The notes: generated by a model from the sequence alone, not told the origin. DNA of 64,000 bases from Dehalococcoidia bacterium (GCA_022824185.1 JAJEAU010000017.1:62001-126000); one strand, 5' to 3'; shown: positions 51,576-61,589, numbered from the stretch's first letter. Translations and numbers: made by a program.

Positions 51576-52049
51576 ATGAATGTAGAAGTGACGATCACCG
51601 TCAACGGGACGGAGCACCGATTACAGGTGCAGCCCAGAACGTTGTTATCCACCCTCTTGCGCGATGAGTTGGACCTCACCGGAACGCACGTCGGGTGCGA
51701 TACCAGCAGCTGCGGCGCATGCACCGTCTTAGTCGACGGCAACGCGACGAAATCTTGCACCATGTTCGCCGCACAGGCCGACGGTTCCTCGGTAACTACC
51801 GTGGAAGGTCTGGCATCTAATGGCGAGTTGCACCCGATCCAAGAGGCTTTCCGTGAGATGCACGGCCTGCAGTGCGGTTTCTGCACTCCAGGCATGATGA
51901 TCACCGCGGTTCAGATTCTCGAACGCAATCCATCGCCGTCCGAAGCAGAGATTCGCAGTGGTTTGCGAGGCAACCTCTGCAGGTGCACCGGCTACCACAA
52001 CATCGTTAGAGCTGTACAGCACGCAGCGTCGAGCGCGGGAGGTGCATAA
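51576..52049 (+). CDS. coxS: aerobic CO dehydrogenase-type small subunit (2Fe-2S)
   Basis: A 157-residue iron-sulphur subunit of a molybdenum hydroxylase. The N-terminal plant-type ferredoxin cluster has [15 protein letters not shown] and a fourth Cys in KSCTMF. The C-terminal cluster shows [10 protein letters not shown] and [14 protein letters not shown]. It passes electrons between the molybdenum and FAD subunits. coxL follows after 2 bases. Confidence 0.95.
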   Translation: MNVEVTITVNGTEHRLQVQPRTLLSTLLRDELDLTGTHVGCDTSSCGACTVLVDGNATKSCTMFAAQADGSSVTTVEGLASNGELHPIQEAFREMHGLQCGFCTPGMMITAVQILERNPSPSEAEIRSGLRGNLCRCTGYHNIVRAVQHAASSAGGA

Positions 52050-52051
52050 CA

Positions 52052-54460
52052 ATGACCACTGAATCCCTCATCGGCCAGGAGGTCAAGCGCGTAGAAGACC
52101 AAGCGCTTATCACTGGTCGCGGCCGATACGTAGACGACCTGCGCCTTCCCGGGCTGCTCCATTTGGCGCTCGTCAGAAGTCCGTACGGACACGCAAAGAT
52201 AAACCGGATCGACGTCTCGGCCGCGGCAAATGCGCCGGGCGTCGTCTCTGTCTTTACCGGGGCCGATCTTGCCGAGCAACTCGGCAGCCTGCCTGCTGGC
52301 TGGGTGCTTATCCCAGAACAGACCGGCGGCGAGCCGATGGCAACCCCCGAACATCCGCCCTTGGCGGTCGAGAAGGTTCGATACGTTGGTGACGCCGTTG
52401 CCGCTGTCGTTGCCGACTCCCCTGCTGCCGCATCTGACGCCGTCGCATTGGTCGACGTCGACTACGAACCGCTTCCGGCGGTCGTCGACGCTGAACAAGC
52501 GACGATGGATGGCGCGCCTGAGATCCACGAAGGCGTTGCGAACAACAAATCGTTCGACTGGACAGTCGCCGCCGGAGACTACGATGCCGCTGCTGCTGCT
52601 GCGGATGTCGTTGTCAGCGAGCGCATCGTCAACCAGCGACTGATCCCCAACCCGATGGAAACGCGCGGCATCATGGCCGACTACAACGGTGGGACGGAGC
52701 AACTGACGATCTGGACTTCCACCCAGATTCCGCACTTGGTCCGTCTGCTGTTCGCACTCGTCACGGGTCACCCGGAGCACAAAGTTCGGGTGGTCGCTCC
52801 TGACGTCGGCGGTGGATTCGGCTGCAAGCTCTATCTATACGCCGAGGAAGTAATCGTCGGCATGATTGCCAAGCAGCTCGAACGTCCCGTCAAGTGGATC
52901 GAGAGCCGAACCGAAAACTACGTGGCCACCACGCACGGTCGTGACCACATCGCCGATGCCGAAATCTGCGGCACGAGCGATGGCATCGTGACTGGCTTGA
53001 AGGTGCATGTCTACGCCAACCTCGGTGGATATCTTTCCACCTTTGCTCCTGCCATCCCGACGATCCTGTTCGGATTGATGCTTGGTGGGTGCTACAAGTT
53101 TGAGAACCTGTCGTGTACCGTCGCAGGGGTGTTTACGAACACCACGCCTGTCGATGCTTATCGAGGAGCGGGTCGTCCCGAGGCGACCTACGTTGTTGAG
53201 CGGATGATGGAGCGTTATGCCCACGAGATTGGGCGTGACGTGCTCGGAGTACGACGACGGAACTTCATTCGACCGTTCAGACGCGGGCATGACATGCCGA
53301 TCGGTGTCACGTACGACTCTGGCAACTACCAAGGCGCATTGGCCGCCGCCCTCGACAAGTTCGACTACCAGGCTTTCCGTCAAGAGCAGCGTGATGCTCG
53401 ACGTGAGGGCAAATTGCTGGGAGTTGGCTTCTCGACCTACATCGAGATCTGCGGCATGGCGCCATCTGCCGTCGCAGGTGCTCTTGGTGCAGGCGCGGGA
53501 CTTTGGGAGTCGAGCACGGTACGGGTCCACCCGACCGGCACGGTGACCGTCTTCACCGGCACATCACCGCATGGTCAGGGCCATGAGACATCTCTGGCGC
53601 AGGTCACGGCGTCACGCCTTGGCATCCCGATGGAGAACATCGAGATCGTCCACGGCGACACGGAGCGTCACCAGTTCGGTACCGGAACCTTCGGAAGTCG
53701 GTCACTGGCCGTCGGCGGTGAAGCGCTGATGATGAGCTTGGACAAGGTGATCGAAAAAGCCAAGGAGATCGCCGCTCATGAGATGGGTGTCGACTCGAAA
53801 CAGGTTTCGTTTGAGAATGGGACGTTCTACGTCGAGGACATTCAGGAACGCGAGATTCCTTGGGGCGATGTTGCCCTAGGTGCTTATCACGCCAAGAACC
53901 TGCCCGATGGGCTGGAACCCGGCCTCGAGGCTGTGAGTTTCTTTGACCCGCAGAACTTCACTTGGCCGTTTGGCACGCACATCGCGGTCATCGAAATCGA
54001 CGAGATGACCGGCGAAACCAAACTCAACCGCTACGTTGCGATTGACGACGTCGGCAACGTCATCAACCCGATGATCGTCGATGGCATGGTCCACGGCGGC
54101 ATTGCACAAGGCGTCGGTCAGGCGCTGCAGGAATGCGCAGTCTACTCCGACGATGGTCAGCTACTGACTGGAAGCATGATGGACTACGCGGTTCCGACCG
54201 CAGAGGATCTGCCGAGTTTTGAGACTGGTCGCACGGTTACGCCGACAACGGTCAACACGCTAGGTGCCAAAGGCGCAGGCGAGACCGGGACGATCGCCGC
54301 TTCGCCGGCAGTCGTCAACGCCGCGGTCGATGCTCTCAAGCATCTCGGCGTGACGCACCTGAACATGCCGTTGAGCGCAGAGAAGATGTGGCGGACCATC
54401 GAGGACGCCAAAGAGGCACGACGGGCACGACGCTCCGCCGCCGCTCGAGGGGGTAACTAA
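52052..54460 (+). CDS. coxL: molybdenum-hydroxylase large subunit (CoxL-like, form II)
   Basis: An 802-residue molybdopterin-binding subunit of the xanthine oxidase / CO dehydrogenase family. The active-site motif is AYRGAGR (in VDAYRGAGRPEATY), which is form II, not the AYxCSFR of true form I CO dehydrogenases, so CO oxidation should not be assumed. The catalytic Glu is present in KGAGETGTIAASPAV. GGGFGCKLYLYAEE is the cofactor region. Substrate could be a heterocycle, aldehyde or aromatic CoA. Gene order S-L-M differs from the common M-S-L. Confidence 0.92.
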   Translation: MTTESLIGQEVKRVEDQALITGRGRYVDDLRLPGLLHLALVRSPYGHAKINRIDVSAAANAPGVVSVFTGADLAEQLGSLPAGWVLIPEQTGGEPMATPEHPPLAVEKVRYVGDAVAAVVADSPAAASDAVALVDVDYEPLPAVVDAEQATMDGAPEIHEGVANNKSFDWTVAAGDYDAAAAAADVVVSERIVNQRLIPNPMETRGIMADYNGGTEQLTIWTSTQIPHLVRLLFALVTGHPEHKVRVVAPDVGGGFGCKLYLYAEEVIVGMIAKQLERPVKWIESRTENYVATTHGRDHIADAEICGTSDGIVTGLKVHVYANLGGYLSTFAPAIPTILFGLMLGGCYKFENLSCTVAGVFTNTTPVDAYRGAGRPEATYVVERMMERYAHEIGRDVLGVRRRNFIRPFRRGHDMPIGVTYDSGNYQGALAAALDKFDYQAFRQEQRDARREGKLLGVGFSTYIEICGMAPSAVAGALGAGAGLWESSTVRVHPTGTVTVFTGTSPHGQGHETSLAQVTASRLGIPMENIEIVHGDTERHQFGTGTFGSRSLAVGGEALMMSLDKVIEKAKEIAAHEMGVDSKQVSFENGTFYVEDIQEREIPWGDVALGAYHAKNLPDGLEPGLEAVSFFDPQNFTWPFGTHIAVIEIDEMTGETKLNRYVAIDDVGNVINPMIVDGMVHGGIAQGVGQALQECAVYSDDGQLLTGSMMDYAVPTAEDLPSFETGRTVTPTTVNTLGAKGAGETGTIAASPAVVNAAVDALKHLGVTHLNMPLSAEKMWRTIEDAKEARRARRSAAARGGN

Positions 54461-54462
54461 AC

Positions 54463-55350
54463 ATGACAACTGGAACTACGGATCCATTCGCATACCACGC
54501 CCCAACATCGGTGCGTGAGGCCTCGCAAGCGCTTTCGAGGTACCGAGGCGACGCTAAGTTGCTCGCCGGAGGTCACTCGTTGATCCCGATGATGAAGCTG
54601 CGCATCGCTTCGCCTCAGGCGATCATCGACTTGCGCAACGTCGAAGGACTGAGAGGTATCACCGAGAACGACGACGGTAGCATCACGATTGGTGCCATGA
54701 CCACGTACCACGAGTTGGTCACGTCAGATGTGATCAACTCGAAAGCACCCGCGATTGCTCAGGCGGCATCACAGGTCGCCGACACCCAGGTCAGAAACTG
54801 GGGGACGATAGGCGGATCTTTGGCCCACGCCGACCCTGCAGGTGACCTTCCCGCCGTCGCTGTGGCGCTTGGGATGGAGATCAACTCCGCATCGGCCCGG
54901 TCTTCTCGCTCAATCTCGTGTGATCGCTTCTTCCGCGGTTACCTTGAGACCGCACTGAGGGCCAACGAGGTCCTGACCGGCGTGACGGTGCCAGCGCAAG
55001 CAGAAGGCAGCGGTAGCGCCTACGTTAAACTCGCCAACAAGGCTTCGCACTATGCGATCGTCGGAGTGGCCGCTTCGGTCACCATCGATGGCGGCGGGAT
55101 CTGCACCGAAGCCCGAATCGGCATCACTGGCGCAGGCCCCCACGCGATCCGTTCCCGACGTGCCGAGCGAATCTTGGTCGGCAAAGAGTTGACCGAAAGC
55201 GTCATCAATCGTGCCGCCCAGCGTGGTGGCGCCGACATTGCTGGCATGTTCAACGACGACGTACACGCATCGGCAGAGTATCGTGAGGCGATGACCAAGG
55301 TCTACACCGCCCGCGCCGTGTCTGCCGCGGTAGCGTGTGCTGACGCGTAA
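54463..55350 (+). CDS. coxM: molybdenum-hydroxylase FAD-binding medium subunit
   Basis: A 295-residue FAD-binding protein of the vanillyl-alcohol oxidase fold: KLLAGGHSLIPMMKLRIASP and TIGGSLAHADPAGDLPAVAV are the two FAD motifs. The C-terminal domain (ARIGITGAGPHAIRSRRAE) is of the CO-dehydrogenase flavoprotein type. It accepts electrons from CoxS and passes them to quinone or another acceptor. It is the last gene of the operon, followed by a terminator. Confidence 0.92.
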   Translation: MTTGTTDPFAYHAPTSVREASQALSRYRGDAKLLAGGHSLIPMMKLRIASPQAIIDLRNVEGLRGITENDDGSITIGAMTTYHELVTSDVINSKAPAIAQAASQVADTQVRNWGTIGGSLAHADPAGDLPAVAVALGMEINSASARSSRSISCDRFFRGYLETALRANEVLTGVTVPAQAEGSGSAYVKLANKASHYAIVGVAASVTIDGGGICTEARIGITGAGPHAIRSRRAERILVGKELTESVINRAAQRGGADIAGMFNDDVHASAEYREAMTKVYTARAVSAAVACADA

Positions 55351-55373
55351 CAGAACACGCTACCTTTAAAAAT

Positions 55374-55434
55374 CGCCCCGTTGTGCCGATGCCCGTAGGC
55401 GTACCGGTTCGGGCACACGGGGCGGTTTGTTTTG
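55374..55434 (+). terminator. rho-independent terminator after coxSLM
   Basis: Arms CGCCCCGTTGTGCC and GGCACACGGGGCG (55374-55387 and 55412-55424) form a long stem interrupted by a looped-out section, followed by TTTGTTTTGTT. It lies 24 bases after the coxM stop. Confidence 0.75.
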
Positions 55435-55480
55435 TTGGTCATTAATGACGGTTTTGTCGAACTGAGTTGAGGAATCCCTG

Positions 55481-56194
55481 ATGAGTTCCCTAGGTTTATC
55501 TGGTCGATCTTTGGCAGGGATCATCCTTGCGGTTTTGGGTGGTCTCTTGCTCTTGACTGCGCTGGGGATCGGCGGTGAGGAAGGCATGATGCGATGGTTC
55601 CCGTCGCTGTTCATTCTCCTTGGGCTTTGGGGAGTCGTGCGCAACGGTTTCCGCAACGCGACGGCCGCATACATCATGCTCGGAGTGGGACTGGTCGTTC
55701 AGTTGGCGTTGGTGTTCGACGATTTCGACTCAGAGATAGTCTGGGCCATCGTCTTGATCGCCATCGGTGTCGCACTGTTAGCGGGCGGCACCCGATCACG
55801 TCGACGCCACAAGGGCCCGAAAGTGGAATTCGCACAGTTCGACACATCAACGACGACAGACTCGTTCATCAAAATCTCGAACGTCATGTCGTCGGGCAAG
55901 CAAACCGTCGAATCCCAAGAGTTCGGAGGCGGAGAGATCAACGCGGTGATGGGTTCGGTCGAACTCGACCTTCGAGACGCCCGGATAGCCATCAAACCCG
56001 CTCGCATGGAAATCGCTGCGGTCATGGGTTCGGTCAACCTGAAAGTCCCGTCAGATTGGAACATATCCATCGACAACTCGGTGCTCATGGGCTCAACAGA
56101 GGACAATCGTAGCCGTGGCGATTCTCGAACGGGCGAAGTCGATCTTTTGATCACCGGAAGCGTGGTGATGGGTGGCATCGAGATTGAAGACTGA
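55481..56194 (+). CDS. LiaF-like membrane protein with C-terminal cell-wall-response domain
   Basis: A 237-residue protein: four hydrophobic segments (GIILAVLGGLLLLTALGI, LFILLGLWGVV, YIMLGVGLVVQLALVF, IVWAIVLIAIGVALLAGG), a basic linker (RSRRRHKG), then a beta-rich domain with two repeated INAVMGSVELDLRDA / IAAVMGSVNLKVP units ending VVMGGIEIED. This is the layout of LiaF/YvqF-type proteins, which sense cell-envelope stress with a partner kinase. No kinase is adjacent. Confidence 0.82.
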   Translation: MSSLGLSGRSLAGIILAVLGGLLLLTALGIGGEEGMMRWFPSLFILLGLWGVVRNGFRNATAAYIMLGVGLVVQLALVFDDFDSEIVWAIVLIAIGVALLAGGTRSRRRHKGPKVEFAQFDTSTTTDSFIKISNVMSSGKQTVESQEFGGGEINAVMGSVELDLRDARIAIKPARMEIAAVMGSVNLKVPSDWNISIDNSVLMGSTEDNRSRGDSRTGEVDLLITGSVVMGGIEIED

Positions 56195-56249
56195 TTCCCG
56201 CGATCCGGATTGGGCGCATGTCTAAACGGGCTGATCGAAGGCGAGGATA

Positions 56250-57407
56250 GTGTCTCAAGTTGCCGAAGAGACTCGATCTCAGATCGTTGATCTGGTTCGC
56301 GATTTCGTTCGTCGCGATGTCGATCCGGTCGCGGCCCAGTACGACCACGACGACGTCTACCCTGCCGAGTTGGTCGAAACCATGCGGCAGATGGGGCTGT
56401 TCGGCATCACGATTCCCGAGGAGTACGGGGGTTTGGGTTTAGATCACGTTACCCTGGCCATAATCTTCGAGGAGCTGAGTAAAGGTTGGATGAGCGTCTG
56501 TGGACCCATCGGGACGCACCTGTTGATGGCATCGGTCATCACGGAGCATGGCACCGAAGAACAGAAACGTCGCATCCTGCCCGGCATGGCTAGTGGCGAG
56601 ATCAAGGGTGGACTAGGTCTAACGGAGCCAGAGGCGGGTAGCGACGTTCAAGGTATTCGGACGACGGCTGTCAGGGATGGCGAGGAGTATGTGATCAATG
56701 GCCGCAAGATGTTCATCACCAACGCCGAGAATGGCAACGCGTATGCAGTGCTCGCCAAAACGGACGTTGATGCGGATCCGCCCTACCGGGGTATGAGCTG
56801 CTTCATCGTGCAGAAACCCAATCCCGGGTTGTCAGTCGGTCAGCACATCGACAAACTCGGGTATCGAGGCGTAGACACTGGTGAGTTGATCTTCGACGGC
56901 TGTAGGGTCGGCGAAGAGGATCTCATTGGCGGCATCGAGGGTCGCGGATTCCATCAGGTCATGAGCGGGTTGGAGTCGGGTCGGATCAACGTGGCGGCTC
57001 GGGCAGTCGGCGTAGCCACTGCGGCTTTCGAAGCCGCGATCTCCTACTCTCAACGTCGCAAAGCGTTTGGTGTACCCATCGCCGAGCATCAGGCAATTCA
57101 ACTGTTGCTCGCCGAGATGGGCACAAAGATCGAGGCTGCCAGGTTGTTGACGATGTCGGCAGCCGAAAAGCGCGATGCAGGCGAGAGAGTGGATTTAGCC
57201 GCCGGAATGGCGAAACTCTATGCCAGCGAGATATGCGGCGAGGTGGCGATGGATGCGATGCGTATCCATGGTGGCGCCGGTTACACGAAGGACCTGTCGA
57301 TCGAGCGTTTCTACCGTGACGCACCGCTGATGATCATCGGCGAAGGAACGAACGAGATGCAGAAACTGGTCATTGCTCGGCGATTGTTGGAGAGATATCG
57401 CGAGTGA
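56250..57407 (+). CDS. acyl-CoA dehydrogenase
   Basis: A 385-residue flavoenzyme that introduces a trans double bond in acyl-CoA. Landmarks are GLGLTEPEAGSDVQGIRTTA, FITNAENGNAYAV, YSQRRKAFGVPIAEHQ and RIHGGAGYTKDLSIERFYRD; the catalytic Glu is about 365 in IGEGTNEMQ. Starts at GTG 56250 with GAGGATA upstream. The substrate chain is unknown. Alone, it is not in a visible fatty-acid operon. Confidence 0.92.
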   Translation: MSQVAEETRSQIVDLVRDFVRRDVDPVAAQYDHDDVYPAELVETMRQMGLFGITIPEEYGGLGLDHVTLAIIFEELSKGWMSVCGPIGTHLLMASVITEHGTEEQKRRILPGMASGEIKGGLGLTEPEAGSDVQGIRTTAVRDGEEYVINGRKMFITNAENGNAYAVLAKTDVDADPPYRGMSCFIVQKPNPGLSVGQHIDKLGYRGVDTGELIFDGCRVGEEDLIGGIEGRGFHQVMSGLESGRINVAARAVGVATAAFEAAISYSQRRKAFGVPIAEHQAIQLLLAEMGTKIEAARLLTMSAAEKRDAGERVDLAAGMAKLYASEICGEVAMDAMRIHGGAGYTKDLSIERFYRDAPLMIIGEGTNEMQKLVIARRLLERYRE

Positions 57408-57506
57408 TGGAACGTCTCATCTGCCACATTGCGTGGAGGAATCGCAGTCGATGGGCGAGAATGTCTTAATGCGCTACTTGACGACTCGCCGGTTTTCCAC
57501 TGATTG

Positions 57507-59693
57507 ATGCTGGATCTGCTCAAACAGTATTTCGGTTACGACCGCTTTCGCCCTCTACAGGAAGAGATCATCTCGAACGTTCTGGCGAAAAACGATTCGC
57601 TGGTGATCATGCCTACTGGTGGCGGTAAATCCCTCTGCTATCAATTGCCAGCGCTTCAACTTCACGGACTCACGTTGGTTGTGTCACCGTTGATCGCCCT
57701 GATGAAGGATCAAGTCGACGGACTAAAAGCGATAGGCATCAGGGCCGAGTTCCTGAACAGTTCTCTGACCTTCGCGGAGATGGAGAGAGTTCGAGGCGCG
57801 GCTCTGCAGGGCGAGTTGAAGATTCTCTACGTTTCGCCGGAACGCCTGGCACTTGACAGTTTCAAGGCACTCCTGAACCACCTATCAGTGAGCCTTGTAG
57901 CGGTCGACGAGGCGCACTGCATATCCGAATGGGGACATGATTTTCGTCCCGACTACATGCACTTGGGCGAAGTTCGTCGCAGTATGCCGGACGTGCCTTT
58001 CATCGCCCTGACAGCAACGGCGACGCCAAAAGTTCGTGACGACATCGTCAATCAGTTGGGGTTGAAATCTCCACAGAGATTCGTGGCAAGCTTCAACCGC
58101 GAGAATCTGAACTACGAGGTTCGCGCCAAGCGAAACGCGTTCGGTCAGCTAGTCGAAATGCTGGAGAGTCGCCGGGGTCAATCCGCGATCATCTACTGCC
58201 AGTCTCGTAAAGAGACCGAGGAGATCGCGCAAGACCTGCGCCAGTACGACATCTCCGCGAACGCGTATCACGCTGGTATGGATGCAGACGATCGACGACG
58301 GACTCAAGAAGGTTTTATCGCCGGAGAATACCCTGTGGTCGTCGCAACGATCGCGTTTGGCATGGGCATCGACAAACCGGATGTCCGGCTCGTCGTTCAC
58401 TACTCGATGCCCAAGACATTGGAGGGTTATTACCAGGAAACAGGTCGCGCTGGTCGTGACGGACTGCCTAGCGATTGTGTACTTCTGTTTTCATATGGCG
58501 ATCGATCGCGTCAGGAATACTTCGTAAATCAGGTTGAAGACCAACTTGAACGACAAAAACTTAAGATCAAACTGGACCAGGTCGTTGCATTCTGTCAGTT
58601 GAGGTCATGTCGTCGGCGATATCTTCTAGAGTATTTTGGCGATGAAACGTTGGCCGACACGGATGATCAGAACAGTTGTCAAGGTTGTGATGTCTGCATT
58701 ACGCCACTCGAAAAGTTCGACGCGACTGTCATCTCACAGAAGATAATGTCGGCGATTGTCCGGTGCGGGCAGAGGTTCGGGATAACTCATATTGGTGCCG
58801 TGCTTCTCGGGAGCAAGGGCAAAAAAGTCCTCGAACTCGGACACGACAAGCTTAAGGTCTATGGGATCGTCAACGACTATGACCGGACACAAATCCGAGA
58901 GATCTCGGAACTGTTGATTGACAGGGGATTGATCGCTCGATCCGACGACAGGTTCGCTACGCTGAGGGTGACGGATGAAGGTCGTAAGGTTTTGAAGCAA
59001 CGTGACCGGATCTTCCTTTCACGGCCGAAGCAGGAGCCGACGCAACGGCGTCAACGACGGCAACCCGAAAGATCCCAGTCGTCCCCCGGCGAACTGTTCG
59101 AGCGGTTGCGCGAGTTGCGATTGACGATTGCGAGGGAGCAAGGTGTCCCCGCGTTCGTGGTGTTCACCGATGCCAGCCTCAAAGACATGGCCGCCAAAAT
59201 GCCGCGTACCTTGCAGGAATTCGCACGGGTTTCTGGCGTAGGCAAAGTCAAGCTCGAGCAATATGGCGAACAGTTTCTGTCGGAGATAAGAGACTTCGTC
59301 GGCAGCGACGCGCCAACATCTGAGGCGAATGGTCGAACACATTCGATCAACCGAAGTGTCAGGCGCGAGGGTTCTACCTATGCTCAGACGAAGGAACTCC
59401 TGGCCCAAGGTCTATCGGTCCGGCAGGTTGCGTATCAACGCGGAGTTACCTTGGGGACAGTTGCTAGTCATGTAGAGATGATGGTCGCCAATGGGATGTC
59501 GGTGGAGTTGGAGTCTTCCCTGCCCGGCGGCGCGCATCTGGGCAAGATCGAGGCGGCGATCTACCAAGCAGGTGGCACTTCAGCGAAGCTCAGCGATGTG
59601 ATGGATATCATCGGAGGGAACTACACCTATGAAGATGTCCGCATCGTCCGAGCGCATATCCTGCAGTTGAACGGGCCGAACGGGCAGAGTTGA
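57507..59693 (+). CDS. recQ: ATP-dependent DNA helicase RecQ
   Basis: A 728-residue RecQ. Helicase motifs are MPTGGGKSLCYQLPAL (Walker A, Lys41), VDEAHCISEWGHDFRPDY, and motif VI YYQETGRAGRDGLPS. The RQC zinc site shows CQLRSCRRRYLLEYF and CQGCDVC; the HRDC domain covers GVPAFVVFTDASLKDMAAKM and onward. An extra C-terminal helix-turn-helix region (QTKELLAQGLSVRQVAYQRG) is like the HTH found at the end of some bacterial RecQ. It unwinds DNA at stalled forks and in recombination. Confidence 0.95.
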   Translation: MLDLLKQYFGYDRFRPLQEEIISNVLAKNDSLVIMPTGGGKSLCYQLPALQLHGLTLVVSPLIALMKDQVDGLKAIGIRAEFLNSSLTFAEMERVRGAALQGELKILYVSPERLALDSFKALLNHLSVSLVAVDEAHCISEWGHDFRPDYMHLGEVRRSMPDVPFIALTATATPKVRDDIVNQLGLKSPQRFVASFNRENLNYEVRAKRNAFGQLVEMLESRRGQSAIIYCQSRKETEEIAQDLRQYDISANAYHAGMDADDRRRTQEGFIAGEYPVVVATIAFGMGIDKPDVRLVVHYSMPKTLEGYYQETGRAGRDGLPSDCVLLFSYGDRSRQEYFVNQVEDQLERQKLKIKLDQVVAFCQLRSCRRRYLLEYFGDETLADTDDQNSCQGCDVCITPLEKFDATVISQKIMSAIVRCGQRFGITHIGAVLLGSKGKKVLELGHDKLKVYGIVNDYDRTQIREISELLIDRGLIARSDDRFATLRVTDEGRKVLKQRDRIFLSRPKQEPTQRRQRRQPERSQSSPGELFERLRELRLTIAREQGVPAFVVFTDASLKDMAAKMPRTLQEFARVSGVGKVKLEQYGEQFLSEIRDFVGSDAPTSEANGRTHSINRSVRREGSTYAQTKELLAQGLSVRQVAYQRGVTLGTVASHVEMMVANGMSVELESSLPGGAHLGKIEAAIYQAGGTSAKLSDVMDIIGGNYTYEDVRIVRAHILQLNGPNGQS

Positions 59694-59709
59694 AGACTCG
59701 ACGAGCGAT

Positions 59710-60840
59710 ATGATGCTTCAGAATTTCCGAGCCGAAACAGGCAATGTGATGGTGCTGGTTGGAACGCGTAAAGGTGCGTTCGTCTTTTTGAGCGACGCTG
59801 ATCGGAGGTCGTGGCAGATGTCTGGGCCGCATTGGGTCGGTTCGGACGTGTTTCACGTCATGTACGACGAACGCGGCGACGGGTGCCTGTATGTCGTGGA
59901 AAACAACCCGATTTTTGGAGCTCAAATCCACCGTTCCCTAGATTTCGGTGCTACGTGGGATACGACGAGCGAAGGGCCCAGCATCGATTCGAGCAGCAGC
60001 GAAACACTGAACCGCATTTGGCAGATCGTTACGGGTCCTCTCGATCAACCGGACGTGTTGTATCTCGGCGGCGAACCGGCGTGTTTGTTCGTGACCCGAG
60101 ACGGCGGCGATACGTGGTCAGAGATCGAGTCGATCACTAAACACCCCACCAGAGAGGTCTGGGTCCCGGGGTTTGGAGGTATGTGTCTGCACAGCATCGT
60201 TATCGACAAGGACTCCCCAAAACGGATGTGGGTTGGCGTGTCGGCTGCGGGAGTCTTCAGGTCGGAAGACGGTGGTAACAGTTGGATTCCCGCGAACAAC
60301 GGCACACGAGCGGACTTTCAACCGGATCGATTCCCTGAGGTCGGTCAGTGCCCACACAAGTTGGTCGCCGGTGGCACATCGACTCGCCTCTTTCAACAGA
60401 ACCACTGCGGCGTTTATCGCAGCGACGACGGGGGGAAGCACTGGATCGACATCAGCGATGGTTTGCCGTCGCGATTCGGGCTGGCGGCTGCTGCCCATCC
60501 CCACGACGCAGAGACTTTCTACGTGTTGCCCGAGGACAACGCGCTTGGCGACGATGTAGGCGGCGAAAAACGATTCGTTTCCGATGCGAAGATGCGGGTG
60601 TTCCGGACCCGCAATGGTGGTGCGGATTGGGAGGCGATGACGGAAGGGTTGCCGCAAAATCACGCTTATCTCCACGCAATGCGAGACGGCATGGCTACTG
60701 ATGCGCTTGATCCCTGCGGGGTGTACGTTGGCACATCAACTGGCCAGCTTTACCACAGTCGCGACGAGGGAGACAGTTGGGAGCTGTTGACAGATCTGCT
60801 TCCTCCCATCAACTCAGTCGAGACTGGGATTATCGTGTGA
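59710..60840 (+). CDS. BNR/sialidase-like beta-propeller protein
   Basis: A 376-residue beta-propeller protein with several Asp-box type repeats: SLDFGATWD, TRDGGDTWS, SEDGGNSWI, SDDGGKHWI, TRNGGADWE and SRDEGDSWE. These S/T-x-D-x-G-x-x-W loops are typical of sialidases and glycosyl-hydrolase-like BNR proteins, but no catalytic residues can be named. No signal peptide. Encoded 16 bases after recQ and 21 before the DUF2277 gene. Confidence 0.8.
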   Translation: MMLQNFRAETGNVMVLVGTRKGAFVFLSDADRRSWQMSGPHWVGSDVFHVMYDERGDGCLYVVENNPIFGAQIHRSLDFGATWDTTSEGPSIDSSSSETLNRIWQIVTGPLDQPDVLYLGGEPACLFVTRDGGDTWSEIESITKHPTREVWVPGFGGMCLHSIVIDKDSPKRMWVGVSAAGVFRSEDGGNSWIPANNGTRADFQPDRFPEVGQCPHKLVAGGTSTRLFQQNHCGVYRSDDGGKHWIDISDGLPSRFGLAAAAHPHDAETFYVLPEDNALGDDVGGEKRFVSDAKMRVFRTRNGGADWEAMTEGLPQNHAYLHAMRDGMATDALDPCGVYVGTSTGQLYHSRDEGDSWELLTDLLPPINSVETGIIV

Positions 60841-60861
60841 TCGGATAGGACTGGTAAAACT

Positions 60862-61071
60862 ATGTGCAGAAGTATCAAGGTTCTGAGAGAACGAGACGTT
60901 GCCGCCGATGACGATGAGATTGCGGCGGCGGCGTTGCAATACGTGAGGAAAATCAGTGGCTACCGCGCGCCGTCCAAAGCGAACGAGGAAGTTTTCAATG
61001 CCGCGGTGGACGAGATAGCGTTGGCGTCTAAGCGGTTGCTAACGACGTTGAGATACGGAGCGCGGGCCTAG
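60862..61071 (+). CDS. DUF2277 family protein
   Basis: A 69-residue protein. MCRSIKVLRE at the N-terminus, DEIAAAALQYVRKISGYRAP and SKANEEVFNAAVDEIA in the middle match the DUF2277 family almost along the whole length. Function unknown. Its 3' end overlaps the convergent sufE-like gene by 4 bases. Confidence 0.85.
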   Translation: MCRSIKVLRERDVAADDDEIAAAALQYVRKISGYRAPSKANEEVFNAAVDEIALASKRLLTTLRYGARA

Positions 61072-61511
61072 TTCCGAGACTTGGCTCGTTGCCTCGCCTC
61101 GAAGGTGGTGATCTCAACCATCGCGGCTAGTCCTTCGCCTTTGCCCATCGAAAGCTGTCGTCCGAAGATACGGTGGACGATGTCAGGCGCTACGTTGGCT
61201 ACTTGGTCTAATGGCTGATTCGAAAGGGTTTCGTCGAGGATCGTCCCCATCGCCCTGGCGGAGATGCCCAAGGGGTTTTCGACGGCGTAGTGAAACTTGA
61301 GCGTGCCGTCAGGTTGATCTTGTGCCCATACGAACGCTTCCGATTCACACTTGGGAACACGGCGGTTCTCGGGGAACGGGCGAGTCGCAATCGCCTCAGG
61401 CACTTCCTCGAACTCGTCCGACAGTTCTAGCAAATATTGGGCGCGCTCCACCCTATCGAGGGCGTCTAGTTCCTCGAGCATCTCCGAAAGTGGACTCGGG
61501 ATATTTTCCAT
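61068..61511 (-). CDS. sufE: SufE-family cysteine desulfuration protein
   Basis: A 147-residue SufE: the acceptor Cys is Cys55 in RRVPKCESEAFVW and the C-terminal helices (LSNQPLDQVANVAPDIVHRI) fit the family. It normally takes sulfur from SufS cysteine desulfurase for Fe-S cluster assembly. Encoded 78 bases downstream of a rhodanese, which suggests an alternative sulfur-handling role. Confidence 0.9.
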   Translation of the reverse strand: MENIPSPLSEMLEELDALDRVERAQYLLELSDEFEEVPEAIATRPFPENRRVPKCESEAFVWAQDQPDGTLKFHYAVENPLGISARAMGTILDETLSNQPLDQVANVAPDIVHRIFGRQLSMGKGEGLAAMVEITTFEARQRAKSRN

Positions 61512-61589
61512 CGACGGTTATGGGTTCGGTCAGCAGCGTCGCGGGTACCGGTTCTCGGCACCCGCGACGTCAATCATGCAGTGGTGAGG

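Noticed and set aside
52052-54460. Call of true carbon monoxide dehydrogenase
   Set aside because: The active-site motif is AYRGAGR and not AYxCSFR, so CO oxidation is not supported.
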